A stretch of 64,000 nt of DNA from Paraliobacillus zengyii (GTDB lineage: Bacteria > Bacillota > Bacilli > Bacillales > Amphibacillaceae), in NCBI RefSeq assembly GCF_003268595.1, contig NZ_CP029797.1, positions 2,315,501-2,379,500 on the forward strand, given 5' to 3'. Under the pieces are notes generated by a model, which had not been told where the DNA came from, did no database searches, and saw only the letters and a program-made list of their open reading frames with translations. Below, piece by piece: positions 1-9,096 of this stretch. A program made the translations under genes and the position numbers. How positions within the stretch are numbered: position 1 is the stretch's first letter; each line of letters starts with the position of its first letter.

Positions 1-700
1 CAGTATGATCTACTTGTGCTCCAATTCCTTTTGCCTCTAAACTTTCCGCTAAACGATCACTTACTTTTGTTATATTCACTTCATCATGAAAAGCATTATT
101 AGGGTCATCCACACCCTCTAAATTAGGTAAAAATGATTCACGATTATGCGTGTTGTAAACGAAAACAACCTTTTCTCCTTCTGTTGTTTGTTCACTCTGC
201 TCTTCTTCTGTTTGTTCATTTTTAGGAATTTCTTCGTCCATCGTTGCATCTCTTTCTTCTAAAACAACATCTAGCGGAGAAGAGGATTCAATTGGCAAAT
301 TAGTATAATCCGTTCCTTCAGCTGCTATAATAATTTTTCTGTCGAATGCATAAAAACCTGGTAATTCGCGGCCTAATAGACTTCTTACGTCATTTGGCTT
401 TATATTTGTTGCTAATTCAAACATAAAATCATTCCATTGAATTGGTTCTACATCAGAGGGATAGGCATCTAAAAATTGTTGATTTTCCATCCCTAATAAA
501 TATAAAAATGTTGAACCATTTATTTGGCTTGTCCATGACGTTAAAAGTGAAGATGATAAGCGATAAGCTGGTTTTGCAGTTGTAAAAAAGCCGATTGAAA
601 CAAACAATATAATTAGGATTATCATCCAAATTGATCCATTTCTAACATACTGAACAAATGATTTACGCACGTTATTCCATTTTATTTTTATATGAGTCAT
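1..700 (-). CDS. spoIIP: Stage II sporulation protein P (3' end beyond window)
   Basis: SpoIIP is the cell-wall amidase/endopeptidase that works with SpoIID and SpoIIM in septal peptidoglycan thinning and engulfment. The first 233 codons are visible. They show a short cytoplasmic N-terminus, one membrane segment at about residues 24-44, an extracytoplasmic region, an acidic Glu/Gln linker near 155-175, and the start of the amidase domain with the zinc-histidine motif YNTHNRESF. The reading frame runs off position 1, so the C-terminus lies outside the window. The ATG at 700 follows a good Shine-Dalgarno (AGGAGAGGG). It sits 81 bases downstream of gpr on the same strand, the usual gpr-spoIIP pairing. 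Confidence 0.93.
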   Translation of the reverse strand, partial: MTHIKIKWNNVRKSFVQYVRNGSIWMIILIILFVSIGFFTTAKPAYRLSSSLLTSWTSQINGSTFLYLLGMENQQFLDAYPSDVEPIQWNDFMFELATNIKPNDVRSLLGRELPGFYAFDRKIIIAAEGTDYTNLPIESSSPLDVVLEERDATMDEEIPKNEQTEEEQSEQTTEGEKVVFVYNTHNRESFLPNLEGVDDPNNAFHDEVNITKVSDRLAESLEAKGIGAQVDHT

Positions 701-781
701 AGTTCCCTCTCCTAATTCTCTATCAGGTTTACTAGATACTTATGATAGATATTAAGAGAGTAGAACCAATTTCATTTCTTT

Positions 782-1894
782 CTAACGTGTATAGGCTCCA
801 GAATTACTGATTGTTACTGTTTGATGTAACGCTGCATTAATTCCTGATGCTAATAGATGTGCCATGTCTTTCATATAGCCGTCTACTTCCTTTGGCGTAA
901 CCATTAAGTTGTGTCCAAGTGGCGTCAATACCTCTTGAATTAAGGTGCGTTTTTCTTCTTCATTTAACCCACCAATCATGCCGAACATAGCTTTTCGTTT
1001 CTCTAGTTTTGGCATGTCCTCATCTGATAAAGTGCGTTTTCCAAAGTTCATACTTGCAGGTGTAAGACTTTTAGATGGTCTATCTTTTTCAGCCCATTCC
1101 CGGCCAAAATGTTTTAACATATAATCAATCGTATCACTCGTAATTGTTACAGCATCGACTACTGTTGGAACACCTATAGCTATAACAGGAATTCCTAATG
1201 TCTCTCTACTTAACTCTTTACGCTTATTCCCGACGCCTGAACCTGGATGTATCCCAGAGTCTGAAATTTGAATCGTTGCGTTAACACGTTCGATTGATCG
1301 TGAAGCTAATGCGTCAATTGCAATAACGAAATCCGGTTTTATTTTCTCAATGATGCCCACAATAATGTCGCTTGTTTCAATACCTGTAACTCCCATTACA
1401 CCAGGAGTTAATGAAGAGACAGAGCGATAGCCTTCTGCTACTGTTTCAGGATGAAGCTTAAATAAATGACTTGTAATAAGCGATTTCTCTACCGTCATTG
1501 GTCCAAGTGCATCCGGGGTTACATTACCATTACCTAATCCTACAATTAAACAGGTCGCATCCTCTTTAAGATTCGTTTCTTCTAATAGTTTTACTAACTC
1601 TTTTGCTAGAACTTGTGCTGCTTCTTCTTGCAGATGACTATCTTGCCGTTTCACACCTTCTGTATGAATGGTAATGTAGTTTCCAACTTTTTTTTGAATT
1701 TTTTCTGCGCCTACTTTATCAATTTGAACATAAGTAACAAGTGTATCTTTTTCTTTATGTTCATTTATTACCACGCCTTCAATTTTCTTTTCTGTATCGT
1801 TTTCCTCTTCTACATACATATCCTTTGCTTCTACTGCCAAGTCTGTTCTAATAGAAGGTTTCCTATCATGAGATTGAGCCAATTTCTTCACCAT
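782..1894 (-). CDS. gpr: Germination protease GPR
   Basis: GPR is the spore-specific endopeptidase that degrades alpha/beta small acid-soluble proteins when spores germinate. It is made as a zymogen in the forespore and loses a short N-terminal peptide. At 370 residues it has family length. The conserved start of the mature enzyme, RTDLAVEA, is at residues 16-23, so the propeptide is about 15 residues. Conserved glycine-rich blocks ([27 protein letters not shown]) are present. It is followed on the same strand by spoIIP. Forespore (sigma-G) expression is expected from the family, but I could not identify a convincing sigma-G promoter upstream. Confidence 0.96.
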   Translation of the reverse strand: MVKKLAQSHDRKPSIRTDLAVEAKDMYVEEENDTEKKIEGVVINEHKEKDTLVTYVQIDKVGAEKIQKKVGNYITIHTEGVKRQDSHLQEEAAQVLAKELVKLLEETNLKEDATCLIVGLGNGNVTPDALGPMTVEKSLITSHLFKLHPETVAEGYRSVSSLTPGVMGVTGIETSDIIVGIIEKIKPDFVIAIDALASRSIERVNATIQISDSGIHPGSGVGNKRKELSRETLGIPVIAIGVPTVVDAVTITSDTIDYMLKHFGREWAEKDRPSKSLTPASMNFGKRTLSDEDMPKLEKRKAMFGMIGGLNEEEKRTLIQEVLTPLGHNLMVTPKEVDGYMKDMAHLLASGINAALHQTVTISNSGAYTR

Positions 1895-1962
1895 CCTTTT
1901 CTATATAGACTTGCCAGACCAATTAAAAAAAATACGTATTCCTAACCTTATAGATATTTATA

Positions 1963-1991
1963 TTGAAAAATTCGCTGTGCTTTGGTACAAT
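1963..1991 (+). promoter_or_regulatory. Sigma-A promoter of rpsT
   Basis: TTGAAA at 1963-1968, a 17-base spacer, and TACAAT at 1986-1991. It lies about 50 bases upstream of the rpsT start, in the divergent gpr-rpsT interval, and is a near-consensus vegetative promoter. Confidence 0.8.
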
Positions 1992-2044
1992 GTCTCTTGT
2001 TCCATAGTAATTTATAATGGATCTCAAAACGTGGAGGTGAAATC

Positions 2045-2311
2045 ATGGCTAATATTAAATCAGCAATTAAACGTGTACGTTTGAATAATGAAAAACGCGC
2101 GCATAATGCACCAATTAAATCTGAAATGCGCTCTAACATTAAACAAGTAGAAAACTTCGTTGCCGAAAAGAATGTAGAAAGTGCAAAAACAGCTTTACAA
2201 CGTGCAATTAAAAAAATTGACAAAGCAGTTCAAAAGGGCATTGTCCATAAAAATAATGGTAATCGTCAAAAATCACGCCTTACTAAAAAAGTAAATGAGC
2301 TTAGTGCTTAA
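2045..2311 (+). CDS. rpsT: 30S ribosomal protein S20
   Basis: S20 is a helical primary 16S rRNA-binding protein of the small subunit. The 88-residue product has the typical [10 protein letters not shown] start, high Lys/Arg content and the C-terminal [14 protein letters not shown] block. The Shine-Dalgarno GGAGGTG is 6-7 bases before the ATG. It is the only plus-strand gene among its neighbours, lying between divergent gpr and convergent holA as in B. subtilis. A sigma-A promoter lies upstream and a bidirectional terminator downstream, so it appears to be a single-gene transcription unit. Confidence 0.98.
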   Translation: MANIKSAIKRVRLNNEKRAHNAPIKSEMRSNIKQVENFVAEKNVESAKTALQRAIKKIDKAVQKGIVHKNNGNRQKSRLTKKVNELSA

Positions 2312-2327
2312 TTACTTTTTATGACCA

Positions 2328-2370
2328 ACGAAAAAAAGCGACCCTTTTAAAAGAAGGATCGCTTTTTTAA
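2328..2370. terminator. Bidirectional terminator between rpsT and holA
   Basis: An inverted repeat pairs AAAAAAGCGACCCTT with AAGAAGGATCGCTTTTTT around a short loop. T runs occur on both strands, so it can end rpsT (plus) and holA (minus). Confidence 0.85.
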
Positions 2371-2382
2371 TTACTATATTTT

Positions 2383-3423
2383 TTATGCCAACTTTTGTTG
2401 AATTAATTGGTAAAGTAATAGTTCAAACGCTAATGGTTTATCAATCTTACCTTGCTTGATCTGTGCATCTGTTGTTGCACAAGCATCTATTATGAACTCC
2501 AACCTTTTTTGCGTGAATTTCTTTTCTCTTTCCATCGACATTTTTACTACATAAGGATGCACTTTTAAGTATTGTGCCATTTGTTTTTGACCGTAGCCTT
2601 TTTGCACTAAAACTTTGACATGATAAAGTGTTCGAAACTGAGACGCTAATAAAGCGACTAGCGCAATAACTTCCTCATTCATTCTTTCTAAATCTTTATA
2701 AATCTGAATCGCTTTATTTAGATCTTTAGCGATTACTGCGTCAACTAATTTTAATCCAGATGTGTTTGCTTGATGTGCTACTAAATCTTCTGCAATAGAA
2801 GCAGTTACTGTCCCATTCGTACCTACATACGTCGCTAATTTCTCTAATTCCTTTTGTAACATTAGTAGGTTAGTTCCAGTTTCTCGAACAATTAATTCAT
2901 AAACTGGCTTTTCTAATTTAACTTGGAGCGTTTTAGCCATATGATCAATCCATCGGTCCACATTCCAAGCTTTTATTTCTTCACAATCAACCATTGTAGC
3001 TTGTTTCTTTAACAATTTTATTAATTTTTTCCGCTCATCTAACTTTTCATATGGAGCAATTAAGACAAGTGTGGAATAATCTACCGGTTGCTCAATATAG
3101 TTTTGTAAGCTTTCTAAATTATGATCTACATTAGATTTATCCTGCTTAGCAGTTAAAAATAATGGGTTATAAGCAAAAATTATTTTTCTTCCGCCAAAAA
3201 ATGGGTATGTTTCTGCATCCATTACAACCTCTTGAATTGTTGTTTCTTCTAAGTCGTAACGAATAATATTTGATTCTTTATCTTCAGGTGCCAAACCAGT
3301 AAAGATCAACTGCTTATTAATAGCTTCAATTAAGAATGATTCTGTGCCATATAAAACATATAAAGACTGTAATTCTTGATTTTTTATTGTTTCAATTGCT
3401 TTAAAATAATCCACTTTTTTCAC
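2383..3423 (-). CDS. holA: DNA polymerase III subunit delta
   Basis: The delta subunit of the clamp loader opens the beta sliding clamp during replication. The 346-residue length and the YVLYGTESFLIEAI start, followed by the AAA+-like fold sequence and the LLMLQKELEKLATY region, are typical of the YqeN/HolA family. The delta subunit lacks a functional Walker A, and none is seen here. A modest Shine-Dalgarno (CGGAGTG) precedes the ATG. It converges with rpsT across a shared terminator. The upstream interval holds the comE operon terminator, so holA is probably transcribed from its own promoter. Confidence 0.93.
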   Translation of the reverse strand: MKKVDYFKAIETIKNQELQSLYVLYGTESFLIEAINKQLIFTGLAPEDKESNIIRYDLEETTIQEVVMDAETYPFFGGRKIIFAYNPLFLTAKQDKSNVDHNLESLQNYIEQPVDYSTLVLIAPYEKLDERKKLIKLLKKQATMVDCEEIKAWNVDRWIDHMAKTLQVKLEKPVYELIVRETGTNLLMLQKELEKLATYVGTNGTVTASIAEDLVAHQANTSGLKLVDAVIAKDLNKAIQIYKDLERMNEEVIALVALLASQFRTLYHVKVLVQKGYGQKQMAQYLKVHPYVVKMSMEREKKFTQKRLEFIIDACATTDAQIKQGKIDKPLAFELLLYQLIQQKLA

Positions 3424-3487
3424 TCCGATAGTTCTACATTGATATATATATCCTAAAGTGAATAGCTAAAGAAAACAAGCGGTAATT

Positions 3488-3524
3488 TCAAAAAAAGGAG
3501 GAAGCGATGAATATCACTTCCTCC
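3488..3524 (-). terminator. Terminator of the comE operon
   Basis: On the minus strand, GGAGGAAG and CTTCCTCC form an 8-bp stem around a 12-base loop, followed by seven T residues. It lies about 250 bases after the comEC stop. The reverse complement mimics a Shine-Dalgarno plus ATG. Confidence 0.75.
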
Positions 3525-3770
3525 GCAATCTATATGAACGTTTTAATAACAGTCCTAGGTAGCTGGCATTAAAACGATGTTTTCAATTATAGATTGACCC
3601 AAGGATTAAAAAATAGGCATGTAAACTGTTGCTAACAAAGGAAATTGCCCTAAAGTAAACTGGTAGCAATTAGATTATTATGATTTATACATAACAAAAA
3701 CGCTTAAGCTCTACTTTTTCTAAAATAAATCATGAAGTAACCGTTTCTATTTGTTTGAACCTAAGATATA
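3525..3770. other. Non-coding interval between comEC and its terminator
   Basis: About 245 bases without a supported gene. B. subtilis has a small gene (yqzM) near this position. I looked for an equivalent on both strands and found none with a ribosome-binding site. Confidence 0.5.
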
Positions 3771-6050
3771 TTATGGTAAGAATGATGAAAATGTTCCTTG
3801 ATCTCCAGTATTTTTATACGTATATTGTATCGCTCCTTGTTTATCGGTTCGGTATATGATGATGTTCTCTTTTGATAAGCGTTCGATAACATCTTGATCT
3901 GGATGATTATATTGATTATTTTCACCAACGGAGATTAATGCAATTTGAGGACGAAATGCTTGTAAAAAGCTAGAAGAAGTAGAAGAATGACTACCGTGAT
4001 GCGCAACCTTTAGAACATCCACTTTTATATTGGGATAATTTTTCACAAGTATTTGTTCTACATCTGCACTAATATCTCCTGTGAAAAGCCACATTAAAGA
4101 TCCAATTTTAGACGCTATAACTAGCGAATTGTCATTTTCCGCTTCTTGATTCACTTCTGGATGCATCACATAAAATTGTTGTTGATCAATCATAAAGTGC
4201 TCATCTTTTTTTAGATAATCCCAGTTAATTTCTTCTTTTTTTATTACATTAGCTAACTCCTGAGGTGGGGTAAAATAAGTACTTGTTACTATACGTTGGA
4301 CAGGAAATTCCTCTAATAAGAAAGGTAAACTTCCTATATGATCATGGTCAGCATGTGATAGTACAACTAAATCAATATTCCCAATACCTCTACTGTACAA
4401 ATATGGTTTTATTACTTGTTGATAAGTCCGATCAGATGGGGTTTTAAAATCACTTTCCATCGTTCCTGCAGCATCGATAACAATGACACCTTTTCGATAA
4501 GGTAGTTCTATAATAATCGAATCCCCTTGACCTACATCAAGCATTGTGATTGTTCCATTTCCGTTAATATATGGACGACAAGCGATCCAAAAAACTAAAC
4601 CAATTAATACTAATCCGTTTAAAATAGCCATTCTTTTCTTTTTATCATCTAGTGCAATGAATAAGAAAAACAAACATAAATAATATGGAATATAGTAATA
4701 TATAGGGAATTCACCGATTATCCATGGATAATACCATTTTTGATCAATCCATTCTATTATGGATAAAGCAGGTTGATGAAGATGAATAAAAGTGCTATCG
4801 ATTAACGTAGTCAAAAACGGAAAGAAATAAATGGAAAGAAGCATGAGGAACAAAACAGGCATAACTATAATAGAAAAGTAAGGTACGACTATAGTATTTA
4901 GTATCAGTGATAATGGATTCAAAAAATAAAAATGGGCTATTTGAATAGGTAAAACACTAACTAAGCTAATAAAACTTATTCGAAATATAAGATTTAATTT
5001 TCCGCTACTTCTGGTTATAAAATGTTTAGACAACAAAATGGATAAGGTTACAAGAAAAGAAAATTGAAAACCTAATTGGTAAATGATTTGTTTATCAAAT
5101 AAAACACAAATAAAGAAAACTATACTTAGACTATCAATCATTCCTAAGTTTATTTTATTTTTCATCATAATAAATCCTAATATCGTCATCCATGCAGCTC
5201 GCCATACAGATGGAGCCCCTCCACTAATAAACGGATAAACCATCAACAATGCAAGTAATAGATAAAATGCTTTCTCTTTCGTAACCATACCAGTCTTAAT
5301 TAAGATAAAATAAACAAAGCTACTAATTAATCCTACATGTAAGCCAGATATAGCTAGCAGGTGGGACAACCCCCATCGTTCGAATACATTGATGATGGCC
5401 TTTTCGTCAATCAATGCGTCTCGGCCTAATAATAGCGCTTGGAGCCACCCACTCGCAAAACTACTTATTTCCCTTTCAATTTTAACTATGATATTTTTCC
5501 GCAAAGTGAAAAGCTCATTTTCAAATGAAGAGCCAGTACATTTTAGATCGCTTTGCTCGATCGTTATGAGATAGGTTATTTTTTGTTTAAAAAGGTATTC
5601 TTGATAATTAAATTGACCTGGATTTTTGCTGACTGGAGGTATTTCTGGTGATCCTTGTAACTGACATGTGGCACCTGTTTTCCAAGTTGTAGAGGAGGAT
5701 AGATCCTCTTCATTTTTAAAGTTAGTGACAAGAAGATCTTGATTTGTTATAGCATCATGAAAGACAAATGAGGTTTTTAACGGAGTAGAGTCTATCTCTG
5801 AGGTGATGGTTCCCATGAAATCCTGAACTTCACCATCTAATATTTTATTTTGATTCGATGGATAATAGTAAAAAGAGAAAATGAAACATGTACTACACAT
5901 GATCATAATATCCACAATTCTTATCCGTTTGTTCTTGAATAGTAGGTATAACCAAAGAAAAAATATACCATAAAGGAATAACAATCGCAGTGTGATTGCA
6001 ATTATTCCAATAATAGCACTAACTGCAATCAGATGCCATTTTCCACGCAC
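3771..6050 (-). CDS. comEC: DNA internalization channel protein ComEC/Rec2
   Basis: ComEC forms the membrane channel that takes single-stranded transforming DNA into the cytoplasm. The 759 residues comprise N-terminal membrane segments with an OB-like extracellular part, the central multi-spanning Competence domain (about residues 190-480) and a C-terminal metallo-beta-lactamase-like domain. That last domain shows DVGQGDS near 503, LSHADHDHIGSL near 565 and VAHHGSHSS near 683. The HxHxDH-type metal motif is intact, consistent with a nuclease role. The start is GTG at 6050, behind AGAGGAGAG. It is the last gene of comEA-comEB-comEC. Confidence 0.96.
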   Translation of the reverse strand: MRGKWHLIAVSAIIGIIAITLRLLFLYGIFFLWLYLLFKNKRIRIVDIMIMCSTCFIFSFYYYPSNQNKILDGEVQDFMGTITSEIDSTPLKTSFVFHDAITNQDLLVTNFKNEEDLSSSTTWKTGATCQLQGSPEIPPVSKNPGQFNYQEYLFKQKITYLITIEQSDLKCTGSSFENELFTLRKNIIVKIEREISSFASGWLQALLLGRDALIDEKAIINVFERWGLSHLLAISGLHVGLISSFVYFILIKTGMVTKEKAFYLLLALLMVYPFISGGAPSVWRAAWMTILGFIMMKNKINLGMIDSLSIVFFICVLFDKQIIYQLGFQFSFLVTLSILLSKHFITRSSGKLNLIFRISFISLVSVLPIQIAHFYFLNPLSLILNTIVVPYFSIIVMPVLFLMLLSIYFFPFLTTLIDSTFIHLHQPALSIIEWIDQKWYYPWIIGEFPIYYYIPYYLCLFFLFIALDDKKKRMAILNGLVLIGLVFWIACRPYINGNGTITMLDVGQGDSIIIELPYRKGVIVIDAAGTMESDFKTPSDRTYQQVIKPYLYSRGIGNIDLVVLSHADHDHIGSLPFLLEEFPVQRIVTSTYFTPPQELANVIKKEEINWDYLKKDEHFMIDQQQFYVMHPEVNQEAENDNSLVIASKIGSLMWLFTGDISADVEQILVKNYPNIKVDVLKVAHHGSHSSTSSSFLQAFRPQIALISVGENNQYNHPDQDVIERLSKENIIIYRTDKQGAIQYTYKNTGDQGTFSSFLP

Positions 6051-6078
6051 AATTGGCTCTCCTCTTTTCTATTTTTAA

Positions 6079-6537
6079 TTAATTTTCAGGTATTAAGTCG
6101 ATTGAAACTTGTTCTAATACGACTTTTTCAACATGAACCCCTGCTTCACGAAAGAGATCAATTGCATATGGGTGATTTTTATAATCTGTTGCATAATAAA
6201 CAGACTTAATACCACCTTGAATAATAGACTTACAACATTGTAAACAAGGAAAATGCGTTACATACATTTCTGCTCCATCTGTTGCTACGCCAAATTTTGC
6301 GCACTGTAATAATCCATTTATCTCTGCATGAATCGTACGCACGCAATGTCCGTCAATCACATAACAGCCTTCATCAATACAATGCGTACTACCGGAAACA
6401 CTTCCGTTATATCCGCCTGCAATAATTCGTTTATCACGAACAATCGTTACTCCTACCATTAATCTCTCACACGTACTACGCAAAGCAATTAAATGACTTT
6501 GCGCCATAAAATACTGATCCCATGAAATTCTTTCCAT
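6079..6537 (-). CDS. comEB: ComE operon protein 2, dCMP deaminase family
   Basis: A zinc-dependent deoxycytidylate deaminase-like protein of 152 residues. The zinc and catalytic motif HAE is at 70-72 and the second half, PCLQC, has cysteines at 98 and 101. By homology it would convert dCMP to dUMP. Its role in transformation is unclear because comEB is not required for DNA uptake in B. subtilis. It lies between comEA and comEC in the same orientation, 28 bases before comEC, so it is presumably co-induced with competence. Confidence 0.93.
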   Translation of the reverse strand: MERISWDQYFMAQSHLIALRSTCERLMVGVTIVRDKRIIAGGYNGSVSGSTHCIDEGCYVIDGHCVRTIHAEINGLLQCAKFGVATDGAEMYVTHFPCLQCCKSIIQGGIKSVYYATDYKNHPYAIDLFREAGVHVEKVVLEQVSIDLIPEN

Positions 6538-6599
6538 TCATACATACCTCACTTACTTTTTTCTAAAGTTTATCCAACAAATGAACATTCGTCAATGAC

Positions 6600-7217
6600 T
6601 TATGGAATTTGTATGAATTCCGCAAGATTCTCAATTGTTTTAGTTCCAATTCCAGTTATACCTTCTAAATCCTGAATCGATGTGAATGGGCCATTTTCTT
6701 CTCGATACTGCAAAATGGCATCAGCCTTAACTCCACCAATGCCTGGTAGGGTTTCTATTTCTTCTTTAGTGGCTGTATTAAGGGGAATTTTAGATGTAGT
6801 TGTTTCATTTGTGGTTGTTTGTAAGGTTTGTATCTCTTCCCCAATTTTCGGGACAATTATCACCATTTCATCTACTACTTTTTGGGCTAAGTTTACTTGC
6901 TCTAGATTGGCTTGATCAGTAAACCCACCTGCCATTTCAATTACTTCTTTCACACGTTTCTCTCCAGTAATTTCATACATATCAGGTTTCATCACTTCAC
7001 CTTTCACATCTACAAACTGCTTGACTGGCTCTGTTGTATGCTCTATGGGATTAACTATTTCTTCCTCTAACTCCATTTCTGGTTCTGTCTGACTAACATT
7101 CGAACGAATAGTCGTATTAGTCATCTGACTAGAATTGATTAATTCCCATAATCCAAATGCTATTATACCAATAACGACACTAGCGATTAGCCAATTGTTT
7201 TTTAACCAATAAAACAT
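6600..7217 (-). CDS. comEA: Competence DNA receptor ComEA
   Basis: ComEA is the membrane-anchored DNA-binding receptor for transformation. From the ATG at 7217, behind GAGAGGAG, the product has 205 residues: a membrane anchor at about 9-25, a Thr/Glu-rich linker, an SLBB-type domain at 68-123 and tandem helix-hairpin-helix DNA-binding motifs at about 145-205 (LPGIGGVKADAI, ITGIGTKTIENL). An upstream in-frame ATG at 7265 lacks a good ribosome site and would place an unlikely extension before the anchor. It heads the comE operon. The divergent comER gene usual at this position is not present. Confidence 0.94.
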   Translation of the reverse strand: MFYWLKNNWLIASVVIGIIAFGLWELINSSQMTNTTIRSNVSQTEPEMELEEEIVNPIEHTTEPVKQFVDVKGEVMKPDMYEITGEKRVKEVIEMAGGFTDQANLEQVNLAQKVVDEMVIIVPKIGEEIQTLQTTTNETTTSKIPLNTATKEEIETLPGIGGVKADAILQYREENGPFTSIQDLEGITGIGTKTIENLAEFIQIP

Positions 7218-7353
7218 TTCCAAACTCCTCTCTTTTGCATAAGGTATGGAAAGGAAAAAGCACATGGGAAATTCAAAAATAAATAGGTAGGCATATATTT
7301 TTCAAAAAACGAACACTTCTTATTTCGACAAAAGATTTGTTTATCCTGCAATT

Positions 7354-7402
7354 TTATAAAAAAAGAAAAAACGCTCATTCTTTTTTATGAGAATGAACGT
7401 TT
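7354..7402 (-). terminator. Terminator of the yqeG-yqeM operon
   Basis: Stem AACGTTCATTCT / AGAATGAGCGTT on the minus strand (7369-7402) with a T-rich tract after it, immediately downstream of the yqeM stop. Confidence 0.82.
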
Positions 7403-7408
7403 TAATTT

Positions 7409-8158
7409 CTATTTTTGACATACAAAAAAGATTCGTTGTTCTTTTTCGATCGTTTCCTTTGAAATTGGTTCGAAATTAAAATCAGCATATAAACCTTTGA
7501 TTTCAAATCCACATTTTTTTAATAACCTTTCATATGTAGGTATTGGAAAAGTCCGTTGATGATGAATCTCATCAAATCGATCATATTGTTTTTGATCTTG
7601 AATAAAAAAGGTTAGATTATGAAAAACTTCCCCTTCTTGTTCACCTGGCTCACAGAACCAAACATACCCCATATCTTCATACATTTCTGAGAAAACTTGA
7701 TCTTTTAATTCTGATTCCACATATCCTATTGCATGAATATCAAATAAAAATAAACCATTTGGTTTCAATAGCTGCTCAACATTACTGAATACGTTCGCTA
7801 ATTCTTCCTCTGTTGTGATGTAATTGATAACATCGCAATAGCTAACAGCGGCATCAAATTGGCTTAAACCATTCAAAGAACGTAAATCCTGTTCAACCCA
7901 TTGAATTTTTAAGTTGTTTGCACTTGCTCTTTGCTCAGCATGACTTAACATATCAGCCGCTAAGTCGACACCTACTAAATCATAACCAGATTGTGAAAGT
8001 AGACAAGTGATTTGTCCAGTTCCACAACCTAAGTCAATTATTTTTTTTGTTTCAGTTCCATACTTTTTTAATGCATACTTTGTAAAAGCATGCCAATCAT
8101 CATAAGGAGCATCTTCCATTAGTAGATCATATACATATGACATCTTATTGTAAGACAT
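7409..8158 (-). CDS. yqeM: SAM-dependent methyltransferase YqeM
   Basis: A class I methyltransferase of 249 residues. The SAM-binding motif I, IIDLGCGTGQI, is at about 40-50, followed by the acidic motif VGVDLAADML and a later block SYCDVINY. The substrate is unknown. It is the last gene of the conserved yqeG-yqeM operon, starting 3 bases after rsfS, a context that suggests a link to ribosome assembly or RNA. The position and length match B. subtilis YqeM. Family assignment is secure but specific function is not. Confidence 0.88.
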   Translation of the reverse strand: MSYNKMSYVYDLLMEDAPYDDWHAFTKYALKKYGTETKKIIDLGCGTGQITCLLSQSGYDLVGVDLAADMLSHAEQRASANNLKIQWVEQDLRSLNGLSQFDAAVSYCDVINYITTEEELANVFSNVEQLLKPNGLFLFDIHAIGYVESELKDQVFSEMYEDMGYVWFCEPGEQEGEVFHNLTFFIQDQKQYDRFDEIHHQRTFPIPTYERLLKKCGFEIKGLYADFNFEPISKETIEKEQRIFFVCQK

Positions 8159-8161
8159 TGT

Positions 8162-8518
8162 TTATCCCTCTTTTGAGAAATGCATCTCCACTAGTGGTGC
8201 ATCACCCCAAAGTCGCTCAAGATTATAATAGTTACGCTCATCACTATGGAAAATATGACAAACAACATCGCCTAAATCAACTAGGATCCAGCGTGCTTGG
8301 TCAAATCCTTCCATTCGCTTTACATTAATATCTAATTCTTCAGCTTTTTCCTTTATTTCTCTTGCAATTGACTGTACTTGTCTTTCATTACTTGCATCAC
8401 AAATTAAAAAATAATCCGCCATTGATGAAACTTGTTGCATATTTAATAAAACAATATCGTTACCTCGTTTGTCATCACAAGCTTGTGCTGCTAATTTTGC
8501 AATTTCTTCGTTATTCAT
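8162..8518 (-). CDS. rsfS: Ribosomal silencing factor RsfS
   Basis: RsfS binds uL14 on the 50S subunit and blocks joining of the subunits, lowering translation in stationary phase or starvation. The 118 residues fit the DUF143/Iojap family. Conserved segments are DIVLLNMQQVSSMADYFLIC, the EGFDQARWILVDLGDVVCHIF core and the C-terminal YNLERLWGDAP. It sits 5 bases after yqeK and 3 bases before yqeM, implying translational coupling in the operon. Confidence 0.96.
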   Translation of the reverse strand: MNNEEIAKLAAQACDDKRGNDIVLLNMQQVSSMADYFLICDASNERQVQSIAREIKEKAEELDINVKRMEGFDQARWILVDLGDVVCHIFHSDERNYYNLERLWGDAPLVEMHFSKEG

Positions 8519-8523
8519 TAAAT

Positions 8524-9096
8524 TTATTCCCCCAGTTTAATTTTACTTTTCAGATGATTATATGCATGTATCGCATCTGGATAAATCTTTTGATTATGTG
8601 TTATTAAGTGTTGTATTGTATTTTTTAAAGTTAAAAACACAGCATAATCCAAATCCTGTATTGCTTGTTCACGCACATCTTCAACTCCAGGAAAGTTTCT
8701 ACCTGGTTCAATGTAATCCGCTAAAAAGATAATTTTTTCCATTGTATTCATATATGCCTTGCCTGTTGTGTGCCAATGAATAGCCTGTAAAATAGTTCGA
8801 TCTGTTATGCCTACTTCACGTTCTACTAATAAAGCACCTACTGGACCGTGCCATAGTTCTGAATGATAATCCAATAAGTCTTTTGGCAATGTCGACTTTT
8901 CAATCCATCGTTTCATTTCATCTAAATCACGATATTTTGCATAATCATGAAAAATTGCAGCAAGTTCAATTTTATCAGTTGGTTGCTCATAGTGTACAGC
9001 TAAATCAATCGCTGTATCCGCTACACGGATAGTATGCTCATACCTTGCTAACTTTAAATGTGATTTTACTATTTGTAAACTTTCAGTTCGATTCAT
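8524..9096 (-). CDS. yqeK: HD-domain nucleotide hydrolase YqeK (symmetrical Ap4A hydrolase type)
   Basis: An HD-superfamily phosphohydrolase of 190 residues. The metal-binding pattern includes H21 in RYEHTIRVADTA and the H50-D51 pair in AAIFHDYAKY, with further conserved HGPVGA and HWHTTG segments. Characterised YqeK proteins hydrolyse diadenosine tetraphosphate symmetrically to two ADP. Its start overlaps the end of nadD by 14 bases, so translation is coupled. It belongs to the nadD-yqeK-rsfS-yqeM block conserved across Firmicutes. Confidence 0.93.
   Translation of the reverse strand: MNRTESLQIVKSHLKLARYEHTIRVADTAIDLAVHYEQPTDKIELAAIFHDYAKYRDLDEMKRWIEKSTLPKDLLDYHSELWHGPVGALLVEREVGITDRTILQAIHWHTTGKAYMNTMEKIIFLADYIEPGRNFPGVEDVREQAIQDLDYAVFLTLKNTIQHLITHNQKIYPDAIHAYNHLKSKIKLGE

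Noticed and set aside
1613..1945. 110-codon open frame antisense to gpr
   Set aside because: Runs opposite a secure gene, hydrophobic and Cys/Phe-rich from complementing codons, no ribosome site.
3497..3573. Short plus-strand ORF of 21 codons behind a strong AAAGGAGG site
   Set aside because: The apparent ribosome site and ATG are the two arms and loop of a minus-strand terminator hairpin for the comE operon.
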